Origin: a bacterium
GTDB taxonomy: Bacteria; Electryoneota; B3-LCP
NCBI GenBank assembly: GCA_018812585.1
Contig: JAHJDJ010000299.1
Location: 1 to 35,954 of the forward strand
DNA: 35,954 nt
Reading direction: 5' to 3'
A program made the position numbers and the translations under genes. How positions within the stretch are numbered: position 1 is the stretch's first letter; every line of letters starts with the position of its first letter. The notes below the pieces were generated by a model that was not told where the DNA came from, searched no databases, and saw nothing but the letters and a program-made list of their open reading frames with translations. This document shows positions 1 to 8,527 of this stretch, one piece after another.

Positions 1-680
1 ATGACATTGGGTCTGGTTCCAGCCAGCGACAAAGTGCTCAGCACCAGGTGAATCTGTGTCAGCAGTGTTGCCAGAGTGACCAGCATCATGGGCAGCCAGC
101 GCTGCCATTGTTTCAACCCGAAGGTGATTAAAAACGTCAAGCAGGCGCAACCCAGGAAGAATACAAAAAAGCAGTGTGTGAATTGTCCCAGTAAACTGAT
201 AATCAACAAGCCCGCCCACCAGTAAGGCGAAAACCGTTGGGTTTTTAAGATATCTGCGATGCACCAGATCGCAGCCAGCAGCAGCATACCAGCCAGGCTG
301 TAATGCCGCATCTCCTGAGACACCGCCACCAGGTAGGGAGAAATGGCGGCCAGCAGACATCCCAGCAAGGCAATGCGTTTTCCCCAGACATTCCGGCAGA
401 TCAGATAAACCAACAGCACCGATATCACACCATAAAGTACTGCTGGAAACCGCCCTGCAAATTCATTCCAGCCGAAAAGCTGTATGGACCAGTTAAAGGC
501 GTAGTAGTAAATCCGGGGAGCCTGGTATTTGACCTCACCCAGCGCCATCCACCAGGTAGAGCCTTCATCCGCCCAGAACGGCTTATGCCCTAATAATAAA
601 AGACGCAGCGCTAACGCCAGTATCAGCGTCAGCGCCAGGAGTAGACAATGCTGTCTGTCGATCTGATGTGATTTATCCAT
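1..680 (-). CDS. GT39/ArnT-like membrane glycosyltransferase, N-terminal part
   Basis: This gene is absent from the ORF track because it runs off the left edge without a stop. Translated from the ATG at 680 it gives about 226 residues: a short polar N-terminus, a first hydrophobic helix, then WADEGSTWW at about residues 36-44, followed by several further membrane segments. An acidic D-E pair in the first periplasmic loop after TM1 is the hallmark of GT-C glycosyltransferases of the GT39/PMT_2/ArnT type, which use polyprenyl-phosphate sugars on the periplasmic side. Its ATG directly follows the TAG stop of the dehydratase gene, so translation is probably coupled. By inference it transfers the sugar made by the upstream genes, which include a GtrB/ArnC-like partner. 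The acceptor is unknown. The C-terminal domain lies outside the window. Confidence 0.78.
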   Translation of the reverse strand, partial: MDKSHQIDRQHCLLLALTLILALALRLLLLGHKPFWADEGSTWWMALGEVKYQAPRIYYYAFNWSIQLFGWNEFAGRFPAVLYGVISVLLVYLICRNVWGKRIALLGCLLAAISPYLVAVSQEMRHYSLAGMLLLAAIWCIADILKTQRFSPYWWAGLLIISLLGQFTHCFFVFFLGCACLTFLITFGLKQWQRWLPMMLVTLATLLTQIHLVLSTLSLAGTRPNV

Positions 681-2201
681 CTATAGGAATGCCAAGAGGC
701 TTCTGGTTTCGACGTTTAAGAAATTATTGAATATTAAAAACTGCTTCAATTGGTACAGCGAAACCCAGAGATACATGGGCGGGGTCTCTATGGGGAAATG
801 TTCATCACCGGCCAGCAGCAGATTGCGATTCTCTTCCCGGTAGAATCGTCCGCCCTCTTCGGATTGCATGGTATCAAAGACGACGGAAGTGTGTGAGGGT
901 TCCAGCATTTCGGCGACGTACGGCGGCAGATTCGCCGGATCGTAACTACCGGTGATGCATTGCACGGTGGGCGCCATGCCCAGCAGATCGATGTTACCGC
1001 TTTCCATTTTCAGCTGCACCAGAAAATGGATCACGCCTTTGATCTCTTTGGTGATGAAACCGACAATGCCCGAATCGCGCTGTTTGATGATCGGCTGATC
1101 CCAGACGGGAACTTCGCGGCTGGTGGATTCAACTCGAGTGCCGATAATGGAGAAATAAAAGCCCTGCTTATGCGAAATCTCATGAGACGTTACCATCCAA
1201 TCATTGACGTCGTGCAGCGGAATCAGTCGGGTGTCCAGTTCTGCTTCGAATTTCTTACGGCTTAAGCCGCGCAGCAGCTCTTCGATACTGTGCTGCGCAG
1301 CAGCGTTGGCGCAGTCAGATGTCAGCAGTTTAATCTGATAATCGCTGATGGGATTCTGAACCAGAGGTGAGTTATTTAAACAGTCCTGCAGATCCGCCGC
1401 ATTGACCTGTTTCTTTACCGGTTTGTTTTCTGGACAGTAGCTGATCAGCGATATAACCGACCTGGCGTCCATATTGACCGTGTTATCCTTCAGCATCGAC
1501 CGTTTGATCTGTCCCAGCGTCATCCAGCGATAGTGCGGCTTCAGTGGAATAGCTTCATCTTCCGGAATTTGTATGATGATATTGCGATTCCGCTTGCGAT
1601 AAAAGCGCGCCCCCTGTTCAGACTGATGCTGATCGAAAAGTACCTTTACCTTCTTCCCATTCAGGAAATATTCTACGTATGGCGTGGGATCGCCTCCGTG
1701 CAGGCGCATATAATTTGAGCGCGTGGCCTGTACCGTCGGGGCCAATTGATAGGTATTGATATTGCCGGGTTCCGCTTTCGCCTGCATCAGGAAATAGAGT
1801 ATGCCGTCGATCTTCTTGGTGATGATCCCCAGCACCCCGATTTTCGGTTGGTCGATGATCGGCTGCGTCCACTTCCGTACCGGCCCGATGTTGGTGCTGA
1901 CTTCCAACCCGCGAATCGCAAAAAATCCGCCAGTAGCGTGAGCTAAATCGCCTGTATAGGGATCGAAATACCACTTGCGCAGGTCGATCAAAGAGATCTG
2001 TTCGACGTTGAAGTAATCATCGGTGTTCAATTCATTCAACCAGTCGCTGATTTCAGCGGTAGAGTTGAACGGATTGTGTTCAGTCATCGATGAGATTAAC
2101 AGATCAAGGTGTGTCGAAGCGCGGGGAAACCCGATAAGTTTCTCTAAACTACGCTTCAGTTTTGACGCTTCTTTTTGCATGTCAAGCGTGATGGTAAGCA
2201 T
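681..2201 (-). CDS. NDP-hexose 2,3-dehydratase (EvaA family)
   Basis: EvaA-type enzymes remove water from dTDP-4-keto-6-deoxyglucose to give a 3,4-diketo-2,6-dideoxy sugar, the entry step to 2-deoxy and amino-deoxy sugars. The 506-residue protein shows the internal duplication typical of the family. One half lies at about residues 75-225, with DQP, GVLGIITKKIDG, AEPGNI and APTVQ. The second half lies at about residues 330-475, with DQPIIK, GIVGFITKEIKG, ESGNI and APTVQ. Length fits the family, which is usually about 460-490 residues. The start at 2201 has GAAAGGAA a few bases upstream. The gene sits 23 bases after the aminotransferase gene. No 3-ketoreductase or other enzyme that usually follows this step is visible in the window, so the final sugar cannot be fixed. 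Confidence 0.9.
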   Translation of the reverse strand: MLTITLDMQKEASKLKRSLEKLIGFPRASTHLDLLISSMTEHNPFNSTAEISDWLNELNTDDYFNVEQISLIDLRKWYFDPYTGDLAHATGGFFAIRGLEVSTNIGPVRKWTQPIIDQPKIGVLGIITKKIDGILYFLMQAKAEPGNINTYQLAPTVQATRSNYMRLHGGDPTPYVEYFLNGKKVKVLFDQHQSEQGARFYRKRNRNIIIQIPEDEAIPLKPHYRWMTLGQIKRSMLKDNTVNMDARSVISLISYCPENKPVKKQVNAADLQDCLNNSPLVQNPISDYQIKLLTSDCANAAAQHSIEELLRGLSRKKFEAELDTRLIPLHDVNDWMVTSHEISHKQGFYFSIIGTRVESTSREVPVWDQPIIKQRDSGIVGFITKEIKGVIHFLVQLKMESGNIDLLGMAPTVQCITGSYDPANLPPYVAEMLEPSHTSVVFDTMQSEEGGRFYREENRNLLLAGDEHFPIETPPMYLWVSLYQLKQFLIFNNFLNVETRSLLAFL

Positions 2202-2224
2202 GGCGTGTTCCTTTCTTCAAATCA

Positions 2225-3370
2225 TCAGCATCCATAGAGTTCCTGTAGAACTGCGCGCATAGCCTCCAGACAGATTTCTAACCCTTCATTTGCGAGATCG
2301 GTATAAAATGGTAACCGCACGATTCTTTCGGATAATGCCTCGGTCATCGGCACCTCTTCTGGCTGATAACCGAATTTTCTCCCCATCACCGAAGAGTGCA
2401 ACGGCAGATAACCTCGGAAAGGGTAGACATCACGGTCACGACATAGTTTTAAGAATCTTTGTTGATTTTCGTCCGTATCGAAGATTACAAAATAAGCGTG
2501 ATGGTTTAATAAGACATTTTCTGGAATAATAGGTAAAGCGAGATAACCCTTATCAGCATACGGCTGGTATAAATCGTAGTAACCAGCAGTGATTCTACTG
2601 CGCAACGTTACGATTTCATCGACCGCTTCCAGTTGCGCGAATAGTACCGCCGCCAACAGATCCGCCAGCAGGAAACTGGACCCGATATCCACCCAGCCAT
2701 ATTTCGCGCGAAGTCCTTTGATGACCAGACTGCGGTCCGTGCCCTTCTCCTGCAGGAAAGCCGCCCGCTCAACCAAGGCGGGATCGTTGACAATCAGCGC
2801 GCCGCCCTCGCCACAGGACAGGTTTTTCGATTCATGGAAACTGAAAGCTGCCATCGTTGCATGAGTTCCACACGGGTTACCATTTAAATAGGAATGAAAA
2901 GATTGCGCCGCATCTTCTAAGACCATTAAATTATGCCGCTGTGCAATCGCTGAAATGACGTCCATATCACAAGGGATACCCATATAATCAATCGGCATGA
3001 TTAGACGCGTGCGCTCGGTGATCAGCCCTTCGATCAAAGTGACGTCAATATTCATCGTCTTGGGATCGACGTCGCAAAAGACAGGTTTCGCGCCGCGCAG
3101 AACGACGGCATTGGCTGTCGAACTGAAGGTCCACGAAGGCAAAATGACTTCATCGCCGGGAGACAGATCCGCCAGCATCGCTCCCATTTCCATCGCCGCG
3201 GTGCAGGAAGGCGTCAGGAAAACCTCACCAAAACCGTACTTCTCCTTCATCAGTCGGATGCACTTTTCCGTATACGTGCGGTTACCGCAGTGCGCTCGCG
3301 ATTGCAGTGCATCCCGCAGATACTCTTCTTCCCGACCGGATAAGTAGGGTTTGTTAAAGGGGATCGTCAT
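2225..3370 (-). CDS. wecE: dTDP-4-amino-4,6-dideoxygalactose transaminase-like (WecE/RffA)
   Basis: This is a DegT/DnrJ/EryC1/StrS-fold PLP aminotransferase that aminates a nucleotide keto-sugar, normally dTDP-4-keto-6-deoxyglucose, with glutamate as donor. The 381-residue protein follows E. coli WecE closely by memory: IPFNKP at the N-terminus, LTPSCTAAMEM, GDEVILPSWTF, an EDAAQ motif with the PLP-binding Asp near residue 153, and FHESKN with the Schiff-base Lys near 182. The ATG abuts the TAA of the preceding ligase gene (TTA at 3371), so the two are probably co-translated. In an operon with a 2,3-dehydratase the substrate could instead be a 2-deoxy sugar, with amination at C3 or C4. The family assignment is firm and the exact substrate is not. 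Confidence 0.87.
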   Translation of the reverse strand: MTIPFNKPYLSGREEEYLRDALQSRAHCGNRTYTEKCIRLMKEKYGFGEVFLTPSCTAAMEMGAMLADLSPGDEVILPSWTFSSTANAVVLRGAKPVFCDVDPKTMNIDVTLIEGLITERTRLIMPIDYMGIPCDMDVISAIAQRHNLMVLEDAAQSFHSYLNGNPCGTHATMAAFSFHESKNLSCGEGGALIVNDPALVERAAFLQEKGTDRSLVIKGLRAKYGWVDIGSSFLLADLLAAVLFAQLEAVDEIVTLRSRITAGYYDLYQPYADKGYLALPIIPENVLLNHHAYFVIFDTDENQQRFLKLCRDRDVYPFRGYLPLHSSVMGRKFGYQPEEVPMTEALSERIVRLPFYTDLANEGLEICLEAMRAVLQELYGC

Positions 3371-4672
3371 TTAAGCGTACTTGTGACCGATTTTTGACAG
3401 AATAAAGGGCGTTTTCCCACCCGGCCGCTTTTCCAGTTGAGGAACGATGCGAAAATCGATCTGCATTTCCTGGCCTAACCGTTTTCTTAAGTCGCGTTCC
3501 AGCGCGGTCTCTGATGCTTTGGTAAAAGATCCATCCACGACCAGATTCACGGTGAGATGGTCAATGGTATCCTGCACACACTGCGATACCACCACCCCTT
3601 GGCCGTTATCGATGGAATGCGACATAACCGCGCCCAAATAGCGGCCGTCCGGCGTTTCGATATAATCGCACTGCTTCCCCACAATCTCACTAACTGTGGT
3701 GAAGCGCCTGCCGCAAGCACACGGCTTCTGTTCTGGATCAAAGGTAACGTCATCCCGGGTGCGATAGCGTATGAGAGGCATGGCGTAATTATACAGGTTT
3801 GTCCCCACTAACTCCCCTCGACCAGCCTTCGACGCGTCGCTTCCGTCCGTATGCACAAATTCATGATAAGCGAAATCGTCGACCAGATGCAGGGAATGCT
3901 CTTCGCACTCCGCTATCATCGAAGCGCATTCATGCTGAGAATAGTAATTATACACCTCGCAGTTATAGGCTTTTTCCAAAGAGGCTCTTTTTTGATCCGA
4001 CAGAGTTTCACCGTACACGACCATCGCCTTGGGAGAGGGGATTTTCAGATCAGCTTCCGCTGCAAAACGGCTGAACACCAGCAGATCGAAGGGAAATCCC
4101 ATAAAGAACTGCGGTTCTTCCCGCTGCAACAGTTTGATAACCTCTATCGCCGTCTCGCGTTTAAATTGATTGGAATCATAGCGAAGCACTCTGAAGAGCG
4201 GCTTAGTTTCGTAAAAGCCATTTTTGAGGTAATAGCTTTGCAGACTGAACGTCTTCATCCAGAAGCGATACCCGCCCCATTGATAGGCGCGAACCAGAGT
4301 CGCCAGTTTGCCGGCTCTGGCGCCGCGATCCACGATAATGTGTAATGGAGTGCCTGTCGAACCACTGGTCGATTCCCAGATGATCCCGAACCGTCTGGCG
4401 TTGCCTGCAATCAATTCCTGCGCTCGAGTGCGCACCATTTCTTTGTCCAGCAGAGGGATTCGATGCATATCCTCTCTGCCACGGAAGGCTGCGGGATCGA
4501 ATCCGATCTCCTTAAATAACTGTCGATAGTAAGGGACCTGCTTCGCCGCATGACGAACCAACGTGCGCAGCTTTAAATCCTGATAATCACCGATGCGCTC
4601 CGCGCTCCATCGCTGACTGGCCGAAAAGAACAAGTAGCCGTGCATCAATTTAGGCAGCAAATCAATCATCAT
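3371..4672 (-). CDS. phenylacetate-CoA ligase-like adenylate-forming enzyme (PaaK/CapK family)
   Basis: Members of this family activate a carboxylic acid with ATP and often pass it to CoA. CapK-like members occur in capsule and O-antigen loci. The 433-residue protein has the N-terminal helical region of the family, the nucleotide-binding STSGSTGTPL at about residues 101-110, RYRTRDD at about 310, a Cys-rich CACGRRF segment, and GGKTPF near the C-terminus that may hold the catalytic Lys. Length matches the family at about 430 residues. It overlaps the end of the CitE-like gene by 11 bases, and its stop abuts the next ATG. With a CoA-ester lyase and a hydratase beside it, it may activate or recycle the acyl group placed on the amino sugar. 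The acid substrate is unknown. Confidence 0.82.
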   Translation of the reverse strand: MMIDLLPKLMHGYLFFSASQRWSAERIGDYQDLKLRTLVRHAAKQVPYYRQLFKEIGFDPAAFRGREDMHRIPLLDKEMVRTRAQELIAGNARRFGIIWESTSGSTGTPLHIIVDRGARAGKLATLVRAYQWGGYRFWMKTFSLQSYYLKNGFYETKPLFRVLRYDSNQFKRETAIEVIKLLQREEPQFFMGFPFDLLVFSRFAAEADLKIPSPKAMVVYGETLSDQKRASLEKAYNCEVYNYYSQHECASMIAECEEHSLHLVDDFAYHEFVHTDGSDASKAGRGELVGTNLYNYAMPLIRYRTRDDVTFDPEQKPCACGRRFTTVSEIVGKQCDYIETPDGRYLGAVMSHSIDNGQGVVVSQCVQDTIDHLTVNLVVDGSFTKASETALERDLRKRLGQEMQIDFRIVPQLEKRPGGKTPFILSKIGHKYA

Positions 4673-5573
4673 CCGCCTCCTTCTGTCGGCGGATTCTGGC
4701 AGCGCGCGCCAGAAGTTTTCGGGCGGCTCTAATCGTCGGCGGCGAGATGAATCTTCCGTCTACAACACAGACTCCCCGATTCTGTGCAGCACAACTTTCA
4801 GCTGCCCCCACAATCAAGGTGGCGTTGCGAATCTCCTCGTCGTTCGGTGTATAAACGTCATTGATGACAGTCACCTGATCCGGCGTCAGAGCGCACATGC
4901 CTGACATACCCAAAGTTAGTCCAATTTCCGCAAAAGACCGCAGATTACGCAAATCCTGAACTCTCACAAATGGCGTATCGATAGGTTGTATCCCTGCCGC
5001 GTGCGCGGCCATTGCGACCTGGGTGCGCGGCGCTAATAACGCTTCTTCTCCTGGACTGTGCCGCCCCTCTTGTTCCGCCAGATAATCCTCACAACCGAAG
5101 ATGACAGCCACAATTCTTGGCGAACAATCACAGATTCTGTTGGCATTCAAGATCCCACGCGGTGATTCTAAAATCGGAATGATTCGATAGGTCCCTCTTT
5201 TCCTGCGTCCCAGTATCTCGATCTGTTGGATTTCGCGATTCAGTTTCTCGATATCTTCAACGTCATTGGTGTTGGCATAAACAAATCCATCGAAAGGCAG
5301 TTCGCTGAAAGCGGTAATATCATCGCGCGTTAATCCGCTTTCAAAAGGATTGACCCGGATAAAGACTGTTTTTGATTTGTAATTATTCTCTTTTAATGCG
5401 TTCCGAACGCAATGGCGCGCCGTCTCTTTCTGCCCGGCGGGCACGGCGTCTTCTAAATCGAGGACAATTCCGTCCGCTTCTATTTCTGCAGCCCGCAGCA
5501 GCATCTTTTCGATGTGCCCCGGCACAAAGAGCAGCGATCTCAGGATCGAAAGATTGTCGTTTTCAGCGCTCAT
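4662..5573 (-). CDS. CitE-like HpcH/HpaI-family acyl-CoA lyase
   Basis: This is a TIM-barrel protein of the citrate lyase beta / malyl-CoA lyase superfamily, which cleaves or forms C-C bonds in CoA esters such as malyl-, methylmalyl- or citramalyl-CoA using Mg2+. In 303 residues it has LRSLLFVPG at the start, LDLEDAV near residue 38, the CoA-contacting Arg in FIRVNP (about 73), the metal ligand Glu in LESPRG (about 136), and the second ligand Asp in FGCEDY (about 163). All catalytic positions I can align are present. It lies 16 bases after the MaoC gene and overlaps the ligase gene by 11 bases. MaoC plus CitE-like pairs are known from itaconate, mesaconate and methylaspartate-cycle pathways, but here the pair is inside a sugar operon. 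A malate-like or citramalate-like acyl group is an inference. Confidence 0.86.
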   Translation of the reverse strand: MSAENDNLSILRSLLFVPGHIEKMLLRAAEIEADGIVLDLEDAVPAGQKETARHCVRNALKENNYKSKTVFIRVNPFESGLTRDDITAFSELPFDGFVYANTNDVEDIEKLNREIQQIEILGRRKRGTYRIIPILESPRGILNANRICDCSPRIVAVIFGCEDYLAEQEGRHSPGEEALLAPRTQVAMAAHAAGIQPIDTPFVRVQDLRNLRSFAEIGLTLGMSGMCALTPDQVTVINDVYTPNDEEIRNATLIVGAAESCAAQNRGVCVVDGRFISPPTIRAARKLLARAARIRRQKEADDD

Positions 5574-5589
5574 GTCAGTTTCTCTTTGA

Positions 5590-6051
5590 CTAAGGTAGTT
5601 CTTTCGGTATCAGTATTTTTCGCCGTAATGACAGAACCGTATCCCCGTTCTGGTTGTAGGCCTTCGTTATGACCGTAACCACACCACGGTCCGGTTTTGT
5701 CTTTGAAAGTTTTACCTCGACAATCCGGGTGCGTGCCCGGATCGTATCGCCGATGAAGACCGGATGATGGTGAGTGATCTTCTCAAACTCAAGATTGGCG
5801 ATGCAGGCGCCGGAAATATCGGGAACAGACATCCCCACAGCCAAACTTAGCACGTATGTCCCCACCACCACGATTTTCCCGTGCTGCTGTCTTGCTGCAT
5901 ATTCCACATCCGAATGCAAAGGATGATGGTTCATGGTCAGCATACAGAACTGGTTGTTGTCACTTTCCGTGATCGTTTTATGAGGCCAGTGCTCAAATTC
6001 CTGACCGGGATGAAAGTCACTCAACGTTCGTTTGTAAGCTTCATTCGACAT
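5590..6051 (-). CDS. MaoC-like hotdog hydratase (itaconyl/mesaconyl-CoA hydratase type)
   Basis: MaoC-fold enzymes add water to enoyl-CoA esters. This 153-residue protein is a single hotdog domain with LTMNHHPLHSD at about residues 38-48, where many R-hydratases have SGDxNPxHxD. The general-base Asp position appears to be Asn, while the His is kept. The LTMN form, the later VFIGDTI and the RPDRG-like KPDRG segment resemble, by memory, the itaconyl/mesaconyl-CoA hydratase branch. It overlaps the acyltransferase gene by 11 bases and precedes the CitE-like lyase, so substrate channelling from lyase to hydratase or back is plausible. It may be a hydratase for a short branched or dicarboxylic acyl-CoA. 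The function within polysaccharide synthesis is inferred from context only. Confidence 0.83.
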   Translation of the reverse strand: MSNEAYKRTLSDFHPGQEFEHWPHKTITESDNNQFCMLTMNHHPLHSDVEYAARQQHGKIVVVGTYVLSLAVGMSVPDISGACIANLEFEKITHHHPVFIGDTIRARTRIVEVKLSKTKPDRGVVTVITKAYNQNGDTVLSLRRKILIPKELP

Positions 6052-6730
6052 CGTTAAACTCCTTTACTGCCCGCCGCAGGAATTTCGCCGGGACGCCCGC
6101 CCAAATCTCATCTTCTGCGATGTCATTCAAGAGCACCGCGCCCATCGCCACCGTCGACCGGTTTGCCAGGATCAATCCTTCTCGGATAGTAGCGTTCAAT
6201 CCGATATGCACGCCGTCGCCGAATTGCAGATATGACCCTAAACAGGCCTGTGCGGCAATATGGCAGAGTTTTCCGATTTTGGAGTTATGCCCCACTGTGG
6301 CGTTGACCATCACCACTGTTCCCAGCCCTAACCGGGCTCCCGACGAGATGGAAGCTTGCGGCATAATGACACACCCCGGACTGATTTCAGTATTGCCTGC
6401 GACGTAAGAGGCGGGGTGTATAAACGTTGCCAACCGGTCTCGCGGGATGTTCAGGCCTTCGAACATGGCCATGCGCTTATCCTGTCCATCGATGCGAAAA
6501 ATTGCATAGATGAAATAGTATCCCTGTTGGATAAATGTCTGAACATCGGCCAATCGCCCCAGCACAGGATAACCTTCGATCTCTTCGCCGATGTCATGGC
6601 GGTCGTTCAAATATCCTGCCATCTGCCAACTGTTATCACCCCAGGCATTGGCCTCATCGATAGCTGCCGCGACAACAGAACCGTTGCCGGTGCCTCCGAT
6701 GATGATCACTTTTTTAGGTTCAGTCGTCAT
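6041..6730 (-). CDS. NeuD/PglD-like sugar O/N-acyltransferase
   Basis: These trimeric enzymes have a small Rossmann-like N-terminal domain and a left-handed beta-helix built from hexapeptide repeats. They acylate amino sugars (PglD, on a UDP-4-amino sugar) or sialic acid (NeuD). The 229-residue protein begins with VIIIGGTGNG at about residues 8-17. Hexapeptide repeats run from about residue 100 to 205, with VGHNSKIG carrying the likely catalytic His near 148, and the protein ends with WAGVPAKFLR, a standard ending of the helix. It overlaps the glycosyltransferase gene by 11 bases upstream and the MaoC gene by 11 bases downstream. Next to a 4-aminotransferase its most likely job is N-acylation of the new amino group, perhaps with an acyl-CoA made by the neighbouring CoA enzymes. 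Confidence 0.88.
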   Translation of the reverse strand: MTTEPKKVIIIGGTGNGSVVAAAIDEANAWGDNSWQMAGYLNDRHDIGEEIEGYPVLGRLADVQTFIQQGYYFIYAIFRIDGQDKRMAMFEGLNIPRDRLATFIHPASYVAGNTEISPGCVIMPQASISSGARLGLGTVVMVNATVGHNSKIGKLCHIAAQACLGSYLQFGDGVHIGLNATIREGLILANRSTVAMGAVLLNDIAEDEIWAGVPAKFLRRAVKEFNDVE

Positions 6731-7730
6731 GATCGCCTCGATATATTTTGCGGATGACGTAATTGGGCCTGTCTTTGGTCTCGATATAGATGCGCCCTAA
6801 GTATTCACCGATGATGCCCATGAAGATGAAATTCATCCCCAGCAGGAAAAGCATAATGACAACGATGGAAGTCCAACCCGGCACCACTTTCATCAGGAAC
6901 AGCTTCTGAACCGTGAAATAGATCGCCAGGAAAAGGCTGACAAAGCCTAGAATTATACCCAGAATACTGGCTATCCGGATGGGAAAGAGTGAGTAGGAGA
7001 AAATACGATCCAGCGATAACTTGAGCATTTTCACGAAGGTATAACCGCTGGAACCAGCAAATCTTTCGTCGCGCACCAGATCGACGACGGAATAGTCAAA
7101 CCCCATCCAGCAGAGCAGGCTCAAGGGAGTTGCCGTCTTCTCCGCCGACTTTAAAAGTTCATCTACAATCTCACGCTGCATGGCGCGGAAAACGCGGGTT
7201 CGGGGAACGACCTGAATACTGGTAATTTTATTAGCAATTTTATTGAAAAGCTGTGACGCCCAGACTTTTAAACCTCCATCCCTGCGATCGGACCAGCGCG
7301 CGATGGCCATCTGAGTTTTGTCGCGTTCCATTGCTGTAATCAGCAGGGGAATGTCTTCAGGACGGTCCTGCAGATCAGAGTCCATCAGGATAATCAGGTC
7401 ACCGCGCGCTTCTCCCAAACCCGCCGAAATGGCGTTAGGCTGGCCGAAATTTCGGGTCAACTCTATCACCTGGATGGCGGGATCAGAAATCTGTAAAGAG
7501 AGTAAAACAGATACAGACTTGTCCGTGCTGCCATCGTCGATGAAGATAATTTCACTTTGAACTGCGAGGTCGTCTAAAACTGCTCGCAGTCTACGGTGCA
7601 ATTCGGGCAGGACTTCGGCATCGTTATAGACTGGAATGATGACGGAAATCTGTTTTTTACCTTTTTGTGAGGTCATGTTAACACTGCTTTGGACGTTCTG
7701 CGCGCCTGACTCATGCCGGTGCATTGACAT
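6720..7730 (-). CDS. GtrB/ArnC-like polyprenyl-phosphate glycosyltransferase (GT2)
   Basis: This GT2 enzyme should move a sugar from a nucleotide to undecaprenyl phosphate on the cytoplasmic face. The 336-residue protein has ISVIIPVYND at about residues 28-37, a DDGSTD motif, MDSDLQD as the metal-binding DxD region, and two strong C-terminal membrane segments (about residues 235-265 and 270-305), the layout of GtrB, ArnC and DPM1. The first Met gives an unusual polar extension of about 18 residues; an internal Met at 7676 (MTSQKG) is an alternative start, and neither has a strong ribosome site. It overlaps the WbqC gene by 20 bases. Together with the GT39-like gene at the left edge it forms the carrier-loading and periplasmic-transfer pair seen in the arn and gtr systems. 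Confidence 0.9.
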   Translation of the reverse strand: MSMHRHESGAQNVQSSVNMTSQKGKKQISVIIPVYNDAEVLPELHRRLRAVLDDLAVQSEIIFIDDGSTDKSVSVLLSLQISDPAIQVIELTRNFGQPNAISAGLGEARGDLIILMDSDLQDRPEDIPLLITAMERDKTQMAIARWSDRRDGGLKVWASQLFNKIANKITSIQVVPRTRVFRAMQREIVDELLKSAEKTATPLSLLCWMGFDYSVVDLVRDERFAGSSGYTFVKMLKLSLDRIFSYSLFPIRIASILGIILGFVSLFLAIYFTVQKLFLMKVVPGWTSIVVIMLFLLGMNFIFMGIIGEYLGRIYIETKDRPNYVIRKIYRGDHDD

Positions 7731-8427
7731 CGTCAGGAAAACTCTTCATGTACGACGGCGCTGCCCTGCCGGTGTTAAAGAGGAGATCGAGGATGCTGAC
7801 TTCGTGTACAAAGGGGGGATAAGCTTGAGGATATTCGGGATAGCCTGTATAATCCATATAGCGAAGTTCGATACCCGCTTCACGGAACAGCTCTTCCTGA
7901 ATATAATTCTGCGCCGCAGGTCCGGTCAGATAAACGTCCGCTCCGACCTGTTCGCAGAGGTCAACCAGCCTTTCTGTCTTCCCCGGCAGTAAAGAATAGT
8001 TCGTCGACCACGAAATGGGAGTGCTGATGTTTAATATAGCACAGATGGTCTTAATAAAGCGAAGGTTTATCTGGCTGATATACGTATCAGCGCAGGAAGA
8101 ATAGAGGGCCTCGAAGATCTCTTTATATTGTTTAAAGTGCGCGGCCTGTGTATAGTTCCTCTGAATCGTTTCCCAATGATTAAGAGACCAGTCAGCATTG
8201 ACGATGCGCGTATCTTTGATGGACTGCTGGCAGCGTCCCTTGACCTGCACCGGAATGGTCAGCCAGTGCAGCCCCTGCGGCGTCTTGATCTGATTACGAT
8301 TGATCCAAGACCGCTTGGTGTATTGCATATCGTCGAATAAAATAAATTGATCGACGCTGTTGATTATATCGAAATATCCTTTCCAGGGGATATAAAACGA
8401 TTGGATGACGGCTAACGACTTTGACAT
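7711..8427 (-). CDS. WbqC-like family protein
   Basis: WbqC-like proteins (PF08889) occur in O-antigen and capsule loci. I do not know a settled biochemical role. The sequence has the family's opening AVIQSFYIPWKGYFDII, then FDDMQYTKRSWINRNQI, LTIPV, a YLTGPA segment near residue 180 and a C-terminal S-I-L-D-L-L-F motif. The ORF track starts at a TTG (8448). I prefer the ATG at 8427, which starts MSKSLAVIQ, because an AGGTG ribosome-like site lies 11 bases upstream and family members begin close to this point. That gives 238 residues. It is the first gene of the minus-strand operon, about 27 bases after the predicted transcription start. Confidence 0.85.
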   Translation of the reverse strand: MSKSLAVIQSFYIPWKGYFDIINSVDQFILFDDMQYTKRSWINRNQIKTPQGLHWLTIPVQVKGRCQQSIKDTRIVNADWSLNHWETIQRNYTQAAHFKQYKEIFEALYSSCADTYISQINLRFIKTICAILNISTPISWSTNYSLLPGKTERLVDLCEQVGADVYLTGPAAQNYIQEELFREAGIELRYMDYTGYPEYPQAYPPFVHEVSILDLLFNTGRAAPSYMKSFPDDVNAPA

Positions 8428-8460
8428 TATGACGTAAACACCTGGCAATTGGATAATTTA

Positions 8461-8489
8461 AAAGTAAGCTAACTTCGACAAATTGTCAA
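8461..8489 (-). promoter_or_regulatory. sigma70-type promoter of the deoxysugar operon
   Basis: On the minus strand TTGACA (8489-8484) is followed after 17 bases by TACTTT (8466-8461), a consensus -35 and a fair -10. The start of transcription would be near 8454, leaving a short leader before the ATG at 8427. The -35 overlaps the perfect palindrome GACAAATTGTC (8477-8487), which could be a repressor operator. Confidence 0.65.
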
Positions 8490-8527
8490 CTGTTTTTTGC
8501 TTCATCCACTGATAATTTTGCGCTCTA

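Noticed and set aside
1618-1974. 118-residue minus-strand ORF within the 2,3-dehydratase gene
   Set aside because: Out-of-frame shadow on the same strand as a full-length conserved gene.
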